Positions 36,964-46,084 are shown, numbered from the stretch's first letter. The stretch is DNA of 64,000 bases from Flavimobilis rhizosphaerae (GCF_014852685.1 NZ_JACZDF010000001.1:434001-498000), one strand, 5' to 3'. The notes: generated from the sequence alone by a model not told the origin. Numbers and translations are program-made.

Positions 36964-38955
36964 TCAGAAGGGGACGGGGTCACCGGGGATCTCTCGGGCA
37001 TCGCTCGGAGGGCTGGACGGAGTGCTGCCCTCGGTCTGGTTCTCGCCTTCGTTGTTGTTCTCGTTCTCGCCATCGTTCTCGTTCTCGCCATCGTTGTCGT
37101 GTTCGTCTTCGTTCCGGTTCCGGTTCTGGTTGTCGTTCTGGCTGTTGTTCTCGTTCTCGTTCTTGGCCGAGGCGTGAGGCGGAGCGCCTGAGGCGTTCGC
37201 GCGGGGATCGGCGGCCACTCCCGTGGTTGCCATCGCGTGTGATGGCGTCGTCGGATCCGCGGGCGAGGTGCCGCGCGAGGTGACATTGCTCCCGCCGATC
37301 GCGGCGCGCGTCGTGCTGGCGCGTCCTGTGGGCGAGGTCCAGATGAGCGTCGAGGGGTGGAGCCGTCCGGTGCCCGGTTCGTCGGCCACCTGGACCGACC
37401 AGGATCCCGCGTGCTTGAGCCGGTGGTGCATCCGGCAGAGGTGAGCGAGGTTCGACGCGGACGTGGACCCGCCCTCCTCCCAAGCCTTGACGTGGTCGAG
37501 GTCGCACGCCTCGGCACGGCGACGACACAGCGGGAACCGGCACGTCTCGTCGCGGAGCTGGGTGAACACGCGCAGGTGCGACGGGACGCGGTACGTCGAC
37601 CTCGACATGTCGAGCGGTGCTCCCGTGTGCGGGTCGGTGAGGATCCGCCGCAACGACGGACTCTGTGCGGCAAGCGCTCTGGCCGTGGCTCGGTCGATCA
37701 CGCCCGCCCCGACGAGCTCGCCGTGCACCGCTTCCTGACGCTCGGCCTCAGGGTCTGGACCGTCCGCGCCGTCGTGGAGCAGCGGGTCCTCGGCGAGCCA
37801 GTCGACGGGGACGAGAACGGCAACTGTCGGCACGATGCCGTAGATGTCGATGTCGCAGGCCGTCGATGCAGCGTGTGCGTCGTCGTCTCCGAGGGCCTCC
37901 GCATGAGCGGCCTCGAGCATGCGCTGCTGGCTGCCGGTGAGACCGCCGGACGTCTGCCCGATCGGTGTCTGAGTGCCGGGTGTCTGGCCGGTGGGCGCCT
38001 GACCGACTGCGGACTCTCCCGTGGGCGCCTGACCGGGCGACGGCTGACCGGGCGACGGCTGACCGGGCTTGGACGCACCGGCTGCAGTCCGGCCCTGTGT
38101 CCTCTCGTGCATCCGCGCCGATGGCGTCTTGTGTCCAGCGTCGTGCTCCGGAACGAGCAGCGCGCTGTCGGTGAGCGCGTATGCCATGAGTGCGTCGGCG
38201 CGGAGCTGGGAGAGCGTCCGCGGGTCCTCAGGGGAGCGGGCCGACATCGCGGCATCCGTGCACCGGTTGTAGATCGCGTGCGCGGCGACAGCCGGCAGGT
38301 GGGCGGTGAGGGTCGACATGCCGTCGCGTGGCGGCGAGAGGAGCACGTGACGACCTGCGCGTGCGCGACGGTGCCGCACGTCGACCGACTCCGGGTGGTG
38401 CAGCTCGCGACGGCGCCGAGCGAACGACTGGAGGCCGGCAGCAGTGACAGTCGGGGCCTTCTCGAGGATCTCGGACTCGAGCGTCGGGCGTGCCTCCGGC
38501 GGGAGCGTCGTGAGCTCCTCGAGCGCGACCGTGACATGACGTTCCGAGACCTGGCCCTCGAGGAGCGCCTTCCAGAGCCGAGGGTGCTCCTCGGCCGTCG
38601 TCCGAGCGTCCTCCCAGGCGCGCCTCACCGAGCCTTCCGGCATGCGGAGCGTCGTCGCGACCTCCGCGATGCCTGAGCGATGCGCGGCCTCGATCGCTCG
38701 TGAGGACGCGAGCACAACATCGGGGACGCGCTCCGCGTGCGCAGCCTCCTGGTCGGCGAGCACGCCCAGGTGCGCGAGGGCCCGCGCCTTCATCGCGGCG
38801 GCCGTCCGGATGGTGCGCTCGGCCTGCTCGACGGCGCGCAGGACGAGGTCCTGCAGCTCGCGCAGACGGATGCCCTCCTCCACCCAGGCCTCGTGGCTGT
38901 CGAGTGGAGGAGTCTCGCTGTGATCGCGGTGCACGCGATCCGCCTTGTCCACCAT
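36964..38955 (-). CDS. HNH endonuclease with DUF222 domain (13E12-like), SOS-regulated
   Basis: 663 residues from ATG 38955. The N-terminal DUF222 region is helical (about 20-270). A Gly/Gln/Pro/Thr-rich repeat linker (units like GQPSP and GQAPTG, about residues 295-345) is followed by a C-terminal HNH domain: CRFPLCRRRAEACDLDHVKAW, then NLAHLCRMHHRLKH. This is the family containing the mycobacterial 13E12 repeats. The last 60 residues are an Asn/Glu/Asp-rich tail (NENENN, DGENEND), odd for this genome and encoded by GTTCTC-type repeats on the plus strand. TAGAAT ends seven bases before the ATG (probably leaderless) and overlaps a perfect LexA box. Substrate and role in DNA repair are unknown. 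Confidence 0.88.
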   Translation of the reverse strand: MVDKADRVHRDHSETPPLDSHEAWVEEGIRLRELQDLVLRAVEQAERTIRTAAAMKARALAHLGVLADQEAAHAERVPDVVLASSRAIEAAHRSGIAEVATTLRMPEGSVRRAWEDARTTAEEHPRLWKALLEGQVSERHVTVALEELTTLPPEARPTLESEILEKAPTVTAAGLQSFARRRRELHHPESVDVRHRRARAGRHVLLSPPRDGMSTLTAHLPAVAAHAIYNRCTDAAMSARSPEDPRTLSQLRADALMAYALTDSALLVPEHDAGHKTPSARMHERTQGRTAAGASKPGQPSPGQPSPGQAPTGESAVGQAPTGQTPGTQTPIGQTSGGLTGSQQRMLEAAHAEALGDDDAHAASTACDIDIYGIVPTVAVLVPVDWLAEDPLLHDGADGPDPEAERQEAVHGELVGAGVIDRATARALAAQSPSLRRILTDPHTGAPLDMSRSTYRVPSHLRVFTQLRDETCRFPLCRRRAEACDLDHVKAWEEGGSTSASNLAHLCRMHHRLKHAGSWSVQVADEPGTGRLHPSTLIWTSPTGRASTTRAAIGGSNVTSRGTSPADPTTPSHAMATTGVAADPRANASGAPPHASAKNENENNSQNDNQNRNRNEDEHDNDGENENDGENENNNEGENQTEGSTPSSPPSDAREIPGDPVPF

Positions 38956-38968
38956 GCGACAAATTCTA

Positions 38969-38984
38969 TCGAACGCTTGTTCGA
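38969..38984. promoter_or_regulatory. LexA/SOS box
   Basis: TCGAACGCTTGTTCGA matches the actinobacterial/Gram-positive SOS consensus TCGAAC-N4-GTTCGA exactly. It lies 13 bases upstream of the HNH gene start and abuts its -10 element (TAGAAT, 38963-38968). Confidence 0.88.
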
Positions 38985-39104
38985 TTCGCTGGTGGCGAGT
39001 CGCCTCCCTTGGGGTGAGATCCGGGGTTCGCGCGGGTGAGGAGGGGGTGGGAAGTGCGTGGTGTTCTGGACGAGAGCGGAGATGCGGACCGTCAACAGGG
39101 AGAC

Positions 39105-39250
39105 CTGCCTGCGCCCCGCGCCCCGCCCGCACACGTGCCCCGTGCCCCCGTGCCCCGCGCCCCGCGCACCGTGCCCCGCGCGCCGTACCCCGCGTCCCGC
39201 ACGCCGCGCTCCGTACCCCGCGCTCCACACCCCGCACCCCGGGCTACCCT
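39105..39250. repeat. Degenerate CCCCGCG-rich repeat tract
   Basis: Many imperfect copies of GTGCCCCGCGC-like octamers to undecamers between the HNH gene and the oxidoreductase. No coding support. The rest of 38956-39256 is the HNH promoter and featureless DNA. Confidence 0.6.
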
Positions 39251-39256
39251 CGACCC

Positions 39257-40126
39257 ATGCGAGTCGGCCTGTGCATCCTTCCCCAGTTCCGCTGGAGCGA
39301 GGCCGCGCCCCTGTGGCGCGCCGCTGAGGACCTGGGCTTTGCGCACGCCTGGACGTACGACCACCTTGCGTGGCGCTCGCTCGCCGACGAGCCCTGGTTC
39401 GCCACGGTCCCGACGCTCACCGCTGCGGCGCTCGCCACGACGACGATCCCGCTCGGCACCTTCGTCGCGACCCCCAACTACCGCCACCCAGTGACGTTCG
39501 CGAAGGACGTCCTCACGCTCGACGACATCTCCGGTGGCCGCATGCTCCTCGGCCTCGGCGCGGGCGGCGGCGGCTTCGACGCGGCGGTGCTCGGGCAGGA
39601 GCCGCTCACCCCGGGGCAGAAGGTCCGTCGCCTCGACGAGTTCCTCGGCCTGCTCACGACGATGCTCACGCAGCCCTTCACCGACCACGACGGCGAGTTC
39701 TACACGGCCGTCGGCGCCCGCACCCACCCCGGCCTGCTCGCCGCCCCGCCGCCGATGCTCATCGCCGGCAACGGTCCGCGCGCCCTCGACGTCGTCGTCC
39801 GCCGCGGCCAGGGCTGGGTGACGACGGGTATCGAGCAGGTCGACGACGTCGACGCGTGGTGGCAGAGCCTCGCAACCCTCAGCGGCCGACTCGACGACGC
39901 GCTCGAGCGCGCCGGCCGCAGCGACGCCGTCGCCGACCACGAGATCTTCCCGCGCTACCTCAGCCTCGACACGTTCACGTACTCGCTCGAGTCCGTCGGC
40001 AAGTTCGACGACATGGTCGGGCGCGCCGCAGAGCTCGGGTTCACCGACGTTGTCGTCCACCGCCCCCGCACGGACGGCATCTACGCGGGCGACCCCGCGA
40101 TCCTCGAACGGCTCACGCTGGACTGA
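39257..40126 (+). CDS. LLM-class (F420/FMN-dependent) oxidoreductase
   Basis: 289 residues from ATG 39257. Luciferase-like TIM-barrel flavin/F420 enzyme: FAHAWTYDHLAWR near the start, PLGTFVATPNYRHPVTFAKDVLTLDDISGGR, LGLGAGGGGFD and PPMLIAGNGPRALDVV are the family's cofactor and substrate segments. The substrate is unknown. TACCCT ends six bases before ATG, so it is probably leaderless. It is a single gene, convergent with a methyltransferase across a 15-bp repeat array. Confidence 0.93.
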   Translation: MRVGLCILPQFRWSEAAPLWRAAEDLGFAHAWTYDHLAWRSLADEPWFATVPTLTAAALATTTIPLGTFVATPNYRHPVTFAKDVLTLDDISGGRMLLGLGAGGGGFDAAVLGQEPLTPGQKVRRLDEFLGLLTTMLTQPFTDHDGEFYTAVGARTHPGLLAAPPPMLIAGNGPRALDVVVRRGQGWVTTGIEQVDDVDAWWQSLATLSGRLDDALERAGRSDAVADHEIFPRYLSLDTFTYSLESVGKFDDMVGRAAELGFTDVVVHRPRTDGIYAGDPAILERLTLD

Positions 40127-40244
40127 GCCGGCGGAGCGTCCCGCGTGAGCACGCCGGTCTGTCGGACCGGGACGTGCGAGGCGCTCGGGTCTCGGGGCCG
40201 GGGCGCCCTGCTGAGCTGCCGGAGCTGGGCGAGGCGCTCGCTCT

Positions 40245-40379
40245 CAGTTGCCCGACGCTCTGTTGCCCGTCGCTCTGTTGCGCGTCGCTCTGTTGCGCGT
40301 CGCTCTGTTGCGCGTCGCTCAGTTGCCCGAGGCTCAGCTGCCCGACGCTCAGCTGCCCAACGCCCATCTGCCCGACCCT
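40245..40379. repeat. 15-bp tandem repeat array, nine copies
   Basis: Nine copies of a 15-mer (CTGTTGCGCGTCGCT and CAGTTGCCCGACGCT variants) run exactly up to the stop codon of the minus-strand methyltransferase gene. The plus strand would read repeats like AQLPD/ALLRV; the minus strand would read AQQSD/GQLSV. The period keeps frame, but neither frame has a convincing start. The centre copies are the most alike. Confidence 0.9.
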
Positions 40380-41671
40380 CAGCGGCGCACCGACCGCGTC
40401 ACCGTGAACTTCGGTGTCCGCGCGACCTGCGTCGTCGGGCCGACGACTCGCTCGAGCGACGGCCGGTACCGCAGGTGGGAGTTCCACACGACCCATAGCT
40501 CGCCACCGGGCCGCAGCACGCGTGCGGCCGCGCGGAACATCGCCTCGGCGATGTCCGTGCTCACGACGGTGCCCGCGTGGAACGGCGGGTTGCAGACGAC
40601 AACGTCGACGGACGCGTCGGGCACCGACGCCGCCGCGTCGTCGTGCAGCGTCGTCACGCGGTCGCCGACGCCGTTCGCCGCAGCCGTCGCCGCCGCCGAC
40701 AGTACGGCGGCCGCGGAGCGGTCCGTCGCGACGACGGTCGCGTGCGGCACGCGCAGCGCGACGACCGTCGCGAGCACGCCCGTCCCGCAGCCGAGGTCAA
40801 GGACCTGCACCGGCGAGAGCCCCGACGCGGCGCCCGACGCGGCGCCCGACCCGACGAGCTCGTCGAAGACCTCGACCAAGGCACGCGTGCCGATGTCGAG
40901 GTTCGGCCCCGCGAAGGCAGCGCCGTGCGCGACGACATCGAGATCCCCGTCAAGTCCCGCCCCGGCGGGAACCTCGACGCGCGCCCGTCGAGGGAACCGC
41001 ACGTGCCCCGGCGGCGCCGCGACAGGGCGACGTGCGACGAGCGCCCGCGCCTTGCCGTGCGCGAGCGTCGCCGACACCTCCGCGAAGCGCACCGCGAGCA
41101 CGTCGTTCATGCTGCGGCTCATGTGCTTGAGCCGACCCGTCGCGAGCAGAACGACGTCCGGCGCAGCATGATCGGCGACGAGGTCCGTGAGCTCGGCGAG
41201 CGCGTCGAGCGACCGGGGAAGACGCGCGAGGACGACCCGGGCGCCGGCGACCGACGCCGGGTCGAGGGGAGCGGTCACGTGCACGCACGAGGGGTCGACC
41301 GGCAGCCCGAGACTCGAGACCGACGCCGGGTCGAGGGCAGTGACCGGGTGCACGCGCGAGGGGTCGTTCGCCAGCCCACAACTCGCGACCGCCGCCGCAT
41401 TGAGGCGGATCGCCCGTTCGCTCGTCACCGTGTCCGTCGCGACGCGGACGTCCGGAGCTCCGAGGGCGAGCGCGCCGAGGGCGAGCGCCCCGTAGCCGTC
41501 GTCGAGCACCGCAACCTCACCCGGACCTGACGACGCGAGGAGCTCGCGCGCCTCGGCGAGGACAAGTCGGTCGGCGGCGTCTGCCGCGACGAGCTCGGGT
41601 GCCTCGACGTCGGGGCGGCGCCGGAGGACGTCGAGCATCGCGAGGACGTCGGCAGGCAGGGCGTGAGGCAT
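40379..41671 (-). CDS. RsmC/RlmG-like class I methyltransferase
   Basis: 430 residues from ATG 41671, with AGGAGAA upstream. Two-domain rRNA guanine-N2 methyltransferase type: a degenerate N-terminal methyltransferase-like domain and a C-terminal catalytic one with the SAM motif VQVLDLGCGTGVLA and active-site NPPFHAG. It would modify 16S or 23S rRNA; which one is not clear. Residues about 104-145 contain a duplicated segment (VTALDPASV, VTAPLDPASV), an internal repeat within the N-terminal domain. The start region overlaps no neighbour. Confidence 0.9.
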   Translation of the reverse strand: MPHALPADVLAMLDVLRRRPDVEAPELVAADAADRLVLAEARELLASSGPGEVAVLDDGYGALALGALALGAPDVRVATDTVTSERAIRLNAAAVASCGLANDPSRVHPVTALDPASVSSLGLPVDPSCVHVTAPLDPASVAGARVVLARLPRSLDALAELTDLVADHAAPDVVLLATGRLKHMSRSMNDVLAVRFAEVSATLAHGKARALVARRPVAAPPGHVRFPRRARVEVPAGAGLDGDLDVVAHGAAFAGPNLDIGTRALVEVFDELVGSGAASGAASGLSPVQVLDLGCGTGVLATVVALRVPHATVVATDRSAAAVLSAAATAAANGVGDRVTTLHDDAAASVPDASVDVVVCNPPFHAGTVVSTDIAEAMFRAAARVLRPGGELWVVWNSHLRYRPSLERVVGPTTQVARTPKFTVTRSVRR

Positions 41672-41789
41672 ACGTCGATTCTCCTGTACCCCGGCGGTGC
41701 CCGGAGTGGGGCCTCTCAGCAGCCGAGTGTCGCGGGAGCAGAGAGGCGCGTGCGCGGAGACTCCGACGTGCAGAGAGGCAGGCGGACGC

Positions 41790-42218
41790 TCAGCGGGCGT
41801 CGCGAGCGCCCTTCCCCTGCGCACCGCGCGCAGGGTCACCCTTGGCGGCACGCTGCGCGTCGCGCTCGCGGACACGCTCCTCCTCGGCCCGGACCTCGGC
41901 CTGGATCTTGCGCTCGCGGACGAGCCACTCGGGGTTCTTCTCGCGGAGCTCGGTGATCTGCTCGGTCGTCAGGGCGTCAGAGATGCCTCCGCGCGCGAGG
42001 CCCGAGATCGAGACCCCGAGGCGTGCCGCGACGACCGGACGCGGGTGCGGTCCGTTCTGACGCAGCTCGACGAGCCACTGCGGAGGGTCTGTCTGCCACG
42101 CGTCGAGCTCGTCGCGCGTGATGAAACGCTGCTGGAACTCCTCCGGCGTCGCGGGCAGGTAGACGCCCAGCTTCTTCGCCGCGGTCGCGGCCTTCATCGC
42201 CTGAGGGTGCTTGCTCAC
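41790..42218 (-). CDS. DUF5997 family protein
   Basis: 142 residues. GTG 42218 is chosen because AGGA lies eight bases upstream; ATG 42227 is too close to it. Conserved actinobacterial family: QAMKAATAAKKLGVYLPATPEEFQ, NGPHPRPVVAARLGVSISGLARGG and a Glu/Arg-rich coiled coil at the C-terminus, ending in a basic tail. A helix-turn-helix-like segment (VVAARLGVSISGLARGG) suggests nucleic-acid binding, which is inference. Function unknown. Confidence 0.88.
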   Translation of the reverse strand: MSKHPQAMKAATAAKKLGVYLPATPEEFQQRFITRDELDAWQTDPPQWLVELRQNGPHPRPVVAARLGVSISGLARGGISDALTTEQITELREKNPEWLVRERKIQAEVRAEEERVRERDAQRAAKGDPARGAQGKGARDAR

Positions 42219-42307
42219 GGGGACCATCCTACCGAGCGGGAGCAGGCTCTCCCCACCACTGGACGAGAAGGCCGGTGGCGGTGCTCGTCAGGGACGCTGG
42301 GCGAGGA

Positions 42308-42327
42308 CCGTCCCGCCGCAGGGACGG
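42308..42327 (-). terminator. Hairpin after the two-component operon
   Basis: 7-bp stem CCGTCCC/GGGACGG with a six-base loop, about 50 bases past the response regulator stop. Confidence 0.5.
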
Positions 42328-42376
42328 GTCGCGCCCGCGCAGCGGCGCAGGTCGTGTGGCTTGACCGCGGGGACTC

Positions 42377-43045
42377 TCAGCCGAGCCCCGCGTCCCGCAC
42401 GCAGTTGGCGATCTGCACGCGATTGTCGACGTCGAGCTTCGTGAAGATGCGCCCGACGTGCGACTTCACGGTCGGCACGCTCATGAAGAGCTCGGCCGCG
42501 ACCTCGGTGTTGGACAGTCCGCGCGCGACGGCGAGCGCGACCTCGTGCTCCCGCTCCGTGAGCCGCGCGAGCCGTTCGAGAGCGTCGGCCGAGCGCGAGG
42601 GCGCGTCCCCCGTCGCAGCGGCGATGAGGCGGCTCGTCACGGTCGGGGAGAGGATCGGCTCGCCCGCGGCGGTGCGCAGGACGGCGTCGACGAGACGGTC
42701 CGGCGGCGTGTCCTTGAGGAGGAACCCGTCGGCCCCGTGCCGCAGGGCCTCGAGCACCGTGTCGTCGGTGTCGAACGTCGTGAGGACGAGGACACGCAGG
42801 GAGGGCCACCGCGTGCGCAGGGCTCGGGCGGTCGCGAGCCCGTCACGGCGCGGCATGCGCACGTCGAGCAGCACGAGGTCGGGGGAGGTGGCCGCGACGA
42901 CGTCCTCGGCCTCGAGCCCGTCGGCCGCCTCGCCGACGATCTCGATCTCGCGGGCGCCCCCGAGGATCATGCGCAGGCCGGAGCGCACGAGGGCGTCGTC
43001 GTCGACGACGACGACGTGGACGCGGGACGTGACGTGGTCGCTCAT
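42377..43045 (-). CDS. Two-component response regulator, NarL/LuxR family
   Basis: 222 residues from ATG 43045; a GTG at 43078 that overlaps the kinase stop (GTGA) is the alternative start. The receiver domain has DDD acidic pocket residues, phospho-acceptor D in LVLLDVRMP and the conserved LLKD lysine. The C-terminal LuxR HTH is intact (LTEREHEVALAVARGLSNTEVAAEL). It is partner of the upstream histidine kinase in one minus-strand operon. It probably controls the divergent ABC transporter; that target is inference. Confidence 0.93.
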   Translation of the reverse strand: MSDHVTSRVHVVVVDDDALVRSGLRMILGGAREIEIVGEAADGLEAEDVVAATSPDLVLLDVRMPRRDGLATARALRTRWPSLRVLVLTTFDTDDTVLEALRHGADGFLLKDTPPDRLVDAVLRTAAGEPILSPTVTSRLIAAATGDAPSRSADALERLARLTEREHEVALAVARGLSNTEVAAELFMSVPTVKSHVGRIFTKLDVDNRVQIANCVRDAGLG

Positions 43046-43074
43046 GGTGCTGAGGATCTCATGGACGGTCGCGC

Positions 43075-44343
43075 TCACCGCGACCAGGGCAGGGTCGCGC
43101 GGACGACGAAGCCTCCGGTTGCGTCGTCGCCCGCGTCGAACGTGCCGCCGAGGAGCGTCACGCGTTCGTGGAGGCCGCGCAGGCCGTGCCCGGACGACGG
43201 CAGCCGCGTCTCGACGGCCGTCCCGAGGACCGACGCCGCGTCGACGCGGGCCGGCCGTCCCGGGACGCCGTGCGTGCCGGGCGTGCGGACCATGACGGTG
43301 AGCCCGTCGTCCGGCGACCCGACGACCCGCACGACGACGGGGGAGGCGGGAGCGTGCTTGCGCGCGTTCGTGAGGCCCTCCTGGACGACGCGGTACGCGG
43401 TGCGTGCCGTCGATCCTGCAAGCGTCGCGGCGGCATCCGTCACGGCCGGCGTCATCCCGAAGTCGACGTGCGCGCCGAGCGCCCGCGCGTCCGCGACGAG
43501 GTCGTCGATCCGCTCGAGCGTCGGCTGCGGGGCGTCGGTCGCGCTGGCCTCCGTGCCGACGCGCAGGACGCCGAGGACCTCCCGGAGCTCCTCGAGCGCG
43601 CGGTGCGCGTTGTCGCGGACGATCCCCGCGGACTCACGCACCTCCTCGGGCGAGAGGTCCGTGCGGTACGCGAGCGCGCCCGCGTGCATCGCGACGAGCG
43701 ACACACGGTGCGCGAGGACGTCGTGCATCTCGTGGGCGATCGTCGCACGCTCCTGGGCGCGGGCCCGCTCCGCGTCGGTCGCACGCGCCTGCTCCGCTGC
43801 CTCGGCACGCGACTGGAGGGTCCACACGAGCTCGCGCCGCGCCCCGATGTAGAGGCCGATGCCGACGACGAGGACCGTCGAGACGACCTGGGTGAGCACG
43901 ACGACCCACCACGGCATGTCCGGCAGCCCGTCGACCAGGTAGAACGACGTGAACGACGCCACGCAGTACGTCACCGTCACCGGGACGACCTCGATCGTGC
44001 GGCGGCGCGCGCACACCGAGACGACGGCGAGCGTCGCGGCGAACGCCGCCGTCGCGGAGAACGTCGTCATGAGGGTGAGCACGAGAGCGATCGTCAACGG
44101 CCACCGTCGGCGGAACCAGATGAGCACCCACGACAGGACGCCCAGGGCGAGATCGAGGGCCTCGCGCGGCGTCGCCGTGTACTCGATGCTCGTGCCCGCA
44201 GCCTCCGGCAGCGTGACGCCGAACGTCACGAACGCGCCGACGACGACGAGGACGAACCGCCAGGTGCGGCCCCACACGGTGAGCGGCGGCGCCGGGACCG
44301 GAGGCTTGGCCGCGAGCCGGGTGAGGACGGGGGGAAGACGCAC
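43075..44343 (-). CDS. Sensor histidine kinase (NarL-partner type)
   Basis: 422 residues from GTG 44343. Four to six N-terminal membrane helices form the sensor. Then comes a HisKA_3 dimerisation domain with phospho-acceptor H in RATIAHEMHDVLAHRVSL and a short HATPase domain (GLTNARKHAPASP; GHGLRGLHERVTLLGG). The N-box is complete. TAGGCT ends six bases before the start codon, indicating a leaderless mRNA. It heads the kinase-regulator operon, divergent from the ABC exporter. Confidence 0.93.
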   Translation of the reverse strand: MRLPPVLTRLAAKPPVPAPPLTVWGRTWRFVLVVVGAFVTFGVTLPEAAGTSIEYTATPREALDLALGVLSWVLIWFRRRWPLTIALVLTLMTTFSATAAFAATLAVVSVCARRRTIEVVPVTVTYCVASFTSFYLVDGLPDMPWWVVVLTQVVSTVLVVGIGLYIGARRELVWTLQSRAEAAEQARATDAERARAQERATIAHEMHDVLAHRVSLVAMHAGALAYRTDLSPEEVRESAGIVRDNAHRALEELREVLGVLRVGTEASATDAPQPTLERIDDLVADARALGAHVDFGMTPAVTDAAATLAGSTARTAYRVVQEGLTNARKHAPASPVVVRVVGSPDDGLTVMVRTPGTHGVPGRPARVDAASVLGTAVETRLPSSGHGLRGLHERVTLLGGTFDAGDDATGGFVVRATLPWSR

Positions 44344-44547
44344 CCCACGAGCCTACTGAGCGCACGGCGCGGCGTGGAGCGACCGCAGGAGGGGGTGCGC
44401 GCCGCGACCTCCGACCAGGGTCGGACGCTCGCGACCATGGGAGGGGGTGTCCGTGACCGGAGGGGAGGTCGGCGCGCGACCGTCGTCGTCACGCACGTCG
44501 ACGGCGGACCGATGCCCCGCGGGCCCCGCCGGCGGGAACGTGGAGCC

Positions 44548-45270
44548 ATGATCACAGTCACGCACCTCACCAAGCGCTTCGGCCGCGTCACCGCGGTCGA
44601 CGACGCCTCGTTCTCGGCCCTCCCGGGCCGTGTCACGGGCCTGCTCGGTCCGAACGGCTCCGGCAAGACGACGACGCTGCGCACCCTCGTCGGGCTCGTC
44701 CGCCCAACGTCGGGGAGCGCGACGATCGCCGGCCGTCCCTACGCCTCGCTGCCCAACCCTGCGCGCAACGTCGGCACGATGCTCGACGCCGACGCCCTTC
44801 ACGCGGGCCGCACGGGCCGCGAGGAGCTGCGGCTCGCCGCCGGCATCCTCGGCCTGCCCGCGAGCCGCGTCGACGACGTCCTCGAGATCGTCGGCCTCAC
44901 CCCGGCCGAAGCGAAGCGCCGCACCCGCACGTACTCGCTCGGCATGCGCCAGCGGCTCGGCCTCGGCCTCGCCCTCCTCGGCGACCCCGAGGTCGTCGTC
45001 CTCGACGAGCCCGCCAACGGCCTCGACCCCATGGGGATCCGCTGGATGCGCACCCTCCTGCGCGACTTCGCGTCCGAAGGACGCACCGTCCTCCTCTCGA
45101 GCCACCTCCTCACCGAGATGCAGACCGTGTGCGACGACGTCGTCGTCGTCGGCCACGGACGCGTCCTCGCGCAGGGCACGACCGCAAGCTTCGTCGAGTC
45201 CGACGGCAACCTCGAGGAGGCGTTCGTGCGCCTCACCGCGGGCACCGACCGCGAGCGGGTCCAGCAGTGA
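44548..45270 (+). CDS. ABC transporter ATP-binding protein
   Basis: 240 residues from ATG 44548 with GGAG upstream. Drug/antibiotic export-type ATPase: Walker A LLGPNGSGKTTTLR, signature TYSLGMRQRLGLGLALLG, Walker B VVVLDEPANGLDP and the H-loop SSHLL. It energises the permease encoded 52 bases downstream. Divergence from a two-component system is typical of peptide-antibiotic or cell-envelope-stress exporters; the substrate is unknown. Confidence 0.95.
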   Translation: MITVTHLTKRFGRVTAVDDASFSALPGRVTGLLGPNGSGKTTTLRTLVGLVRPTSGSATIAGRPYASLPNPARNVGTMLDADALHAGRTGREELRLAAGILGLPASRVDDVLEIVGLTPAEAKRRTRTYSLGMRQRLGLGLALLGDPEVVVLDEPANGLDPMGIRWMRTLLRDFASEGRTVLLSSHLLTEMQTVCDDVVVVGHGRVLAQGTTASFVESDGNLEEAFVRLTAGTDRERVQQ

Positions 45271-45322
45271 ACGCCCGCGTCACCCTGCCCGTCCCCGCAC
45301 CGTCCAGCAAGGAGAACCTCCG

Positions 45323-46084
45323 ATGAGCGCCCTGCTCGCCCACGCACCCGTCCCGTTCCTGCGCATCTGGAACGCGGAGAACCGCAAGGTCGTCAACACC
45401 CGCGCCGGCGCCGTCTTCCTCGGCCTCATCGCCCTCGCCGTCGTCGGCATGTCCGTCGTCATGGCGATCTGGCCCGGAGACACGGGGCCGACGTTCGGGC
45501 TCCTCCTCAACGGCTCGGCGAGCATGGGGCTCGCGATGTTCATGCCGATCCTCGCGATCCTCGCCGTGACGTCCGAGTTCTCGCAGCGCACCCTCGCCGT
45601 GACGTTCGCGCTCGAGCCGCGGCGTGGCCGCGTCGTCGCTGGCAAGGTCGCGGCGGCCCTCACGACGACGGCCGTCCTCCTCGTCGTCGCCGTCGCGGTC
45701 GCCGCCGTCGTCCTCCTCGGCGCCGCTGTCGTCCGCGGGGAAACCGCCGTGTGGGACGTCGACGGCGGGGTCCTCGTCGGGACGCTCCTCACGCTCGTCC
45801 TCGTCGTCCTCCAGGGCACCGCTTTCGGCCTGCTGCTGCGCTCGACGCCGCTCGCGATCATCACGTATCTCCTCCTGCCGTCCGTGTTCGCGTTCGTGAC
45901 GATGTTCATCTCGCCGATCCGGGACGCACTGCCCTGGTTCGAGCTCAGCAACGCGACCGTGCCGCTCATGGAGGGCCTCGCCCTCACCGGGACGCAGTGG
46001 GCGCAGCTCGCGTCCGCGTCGTTCCTCTGGATCGTGGTCCCCGGCGGGATCGGCGTGTGGCGCCTCCTCCGGGGCGACCTCTGA
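45323..46084 (+). CDS. ABC-2-type transporter permease
   Basis: 253 residues from ATG 45323 with AAGGAGAA upstream. Six predicted membrane helices. The cytoplasmic start (RIWNAENRKVVNTRAG) and ITSEFSQ-like AVTSEFSQRTLAVTFALEP loop are typical of ABC-2 permeases in envelope-stress systems. It forms the exporter with the preceding ATPase. Confidence 0.92.
   Translation: MSALLAHAPVPFLRIWNAENRKVVNTRAGAVFLGLIALAVVGMSVVMAIWPGDTGPTFGLLLNGSASMGLAMFMPILAILAVTSEFSQRTLAVTFALEPRRGRVVAGKVAAALTTTAVLLVVAVAVAAVVLLGAAVVRGETAVWDVDGGVLVGTLLTLVLVVLQGTAFGLLLRSTPLAIITYLLLPSVFAFVTMFISPIRDALPWFELSNATVPLMEGLALTGTQWAQLASASFLWIVVPGGIGVWRLLRGDL

Noticed and set aside
36790-37191. Hydrophobic plus-strand frame opposite the HNH tail
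   Set aside because: The Val/Leu/Phe run is the complement of Asn/Glu/Asp codons; no ribosome-binding site or homologue pattern.
40248-40380. Pentapeptide-repeat protein encoded by the 15-bp array (AQLPD units)
   Set aside because: Repeats look pentapeptide-like in one frame, but there is no proper start, and the frame runs antisense to a solid methyltransferase gene.
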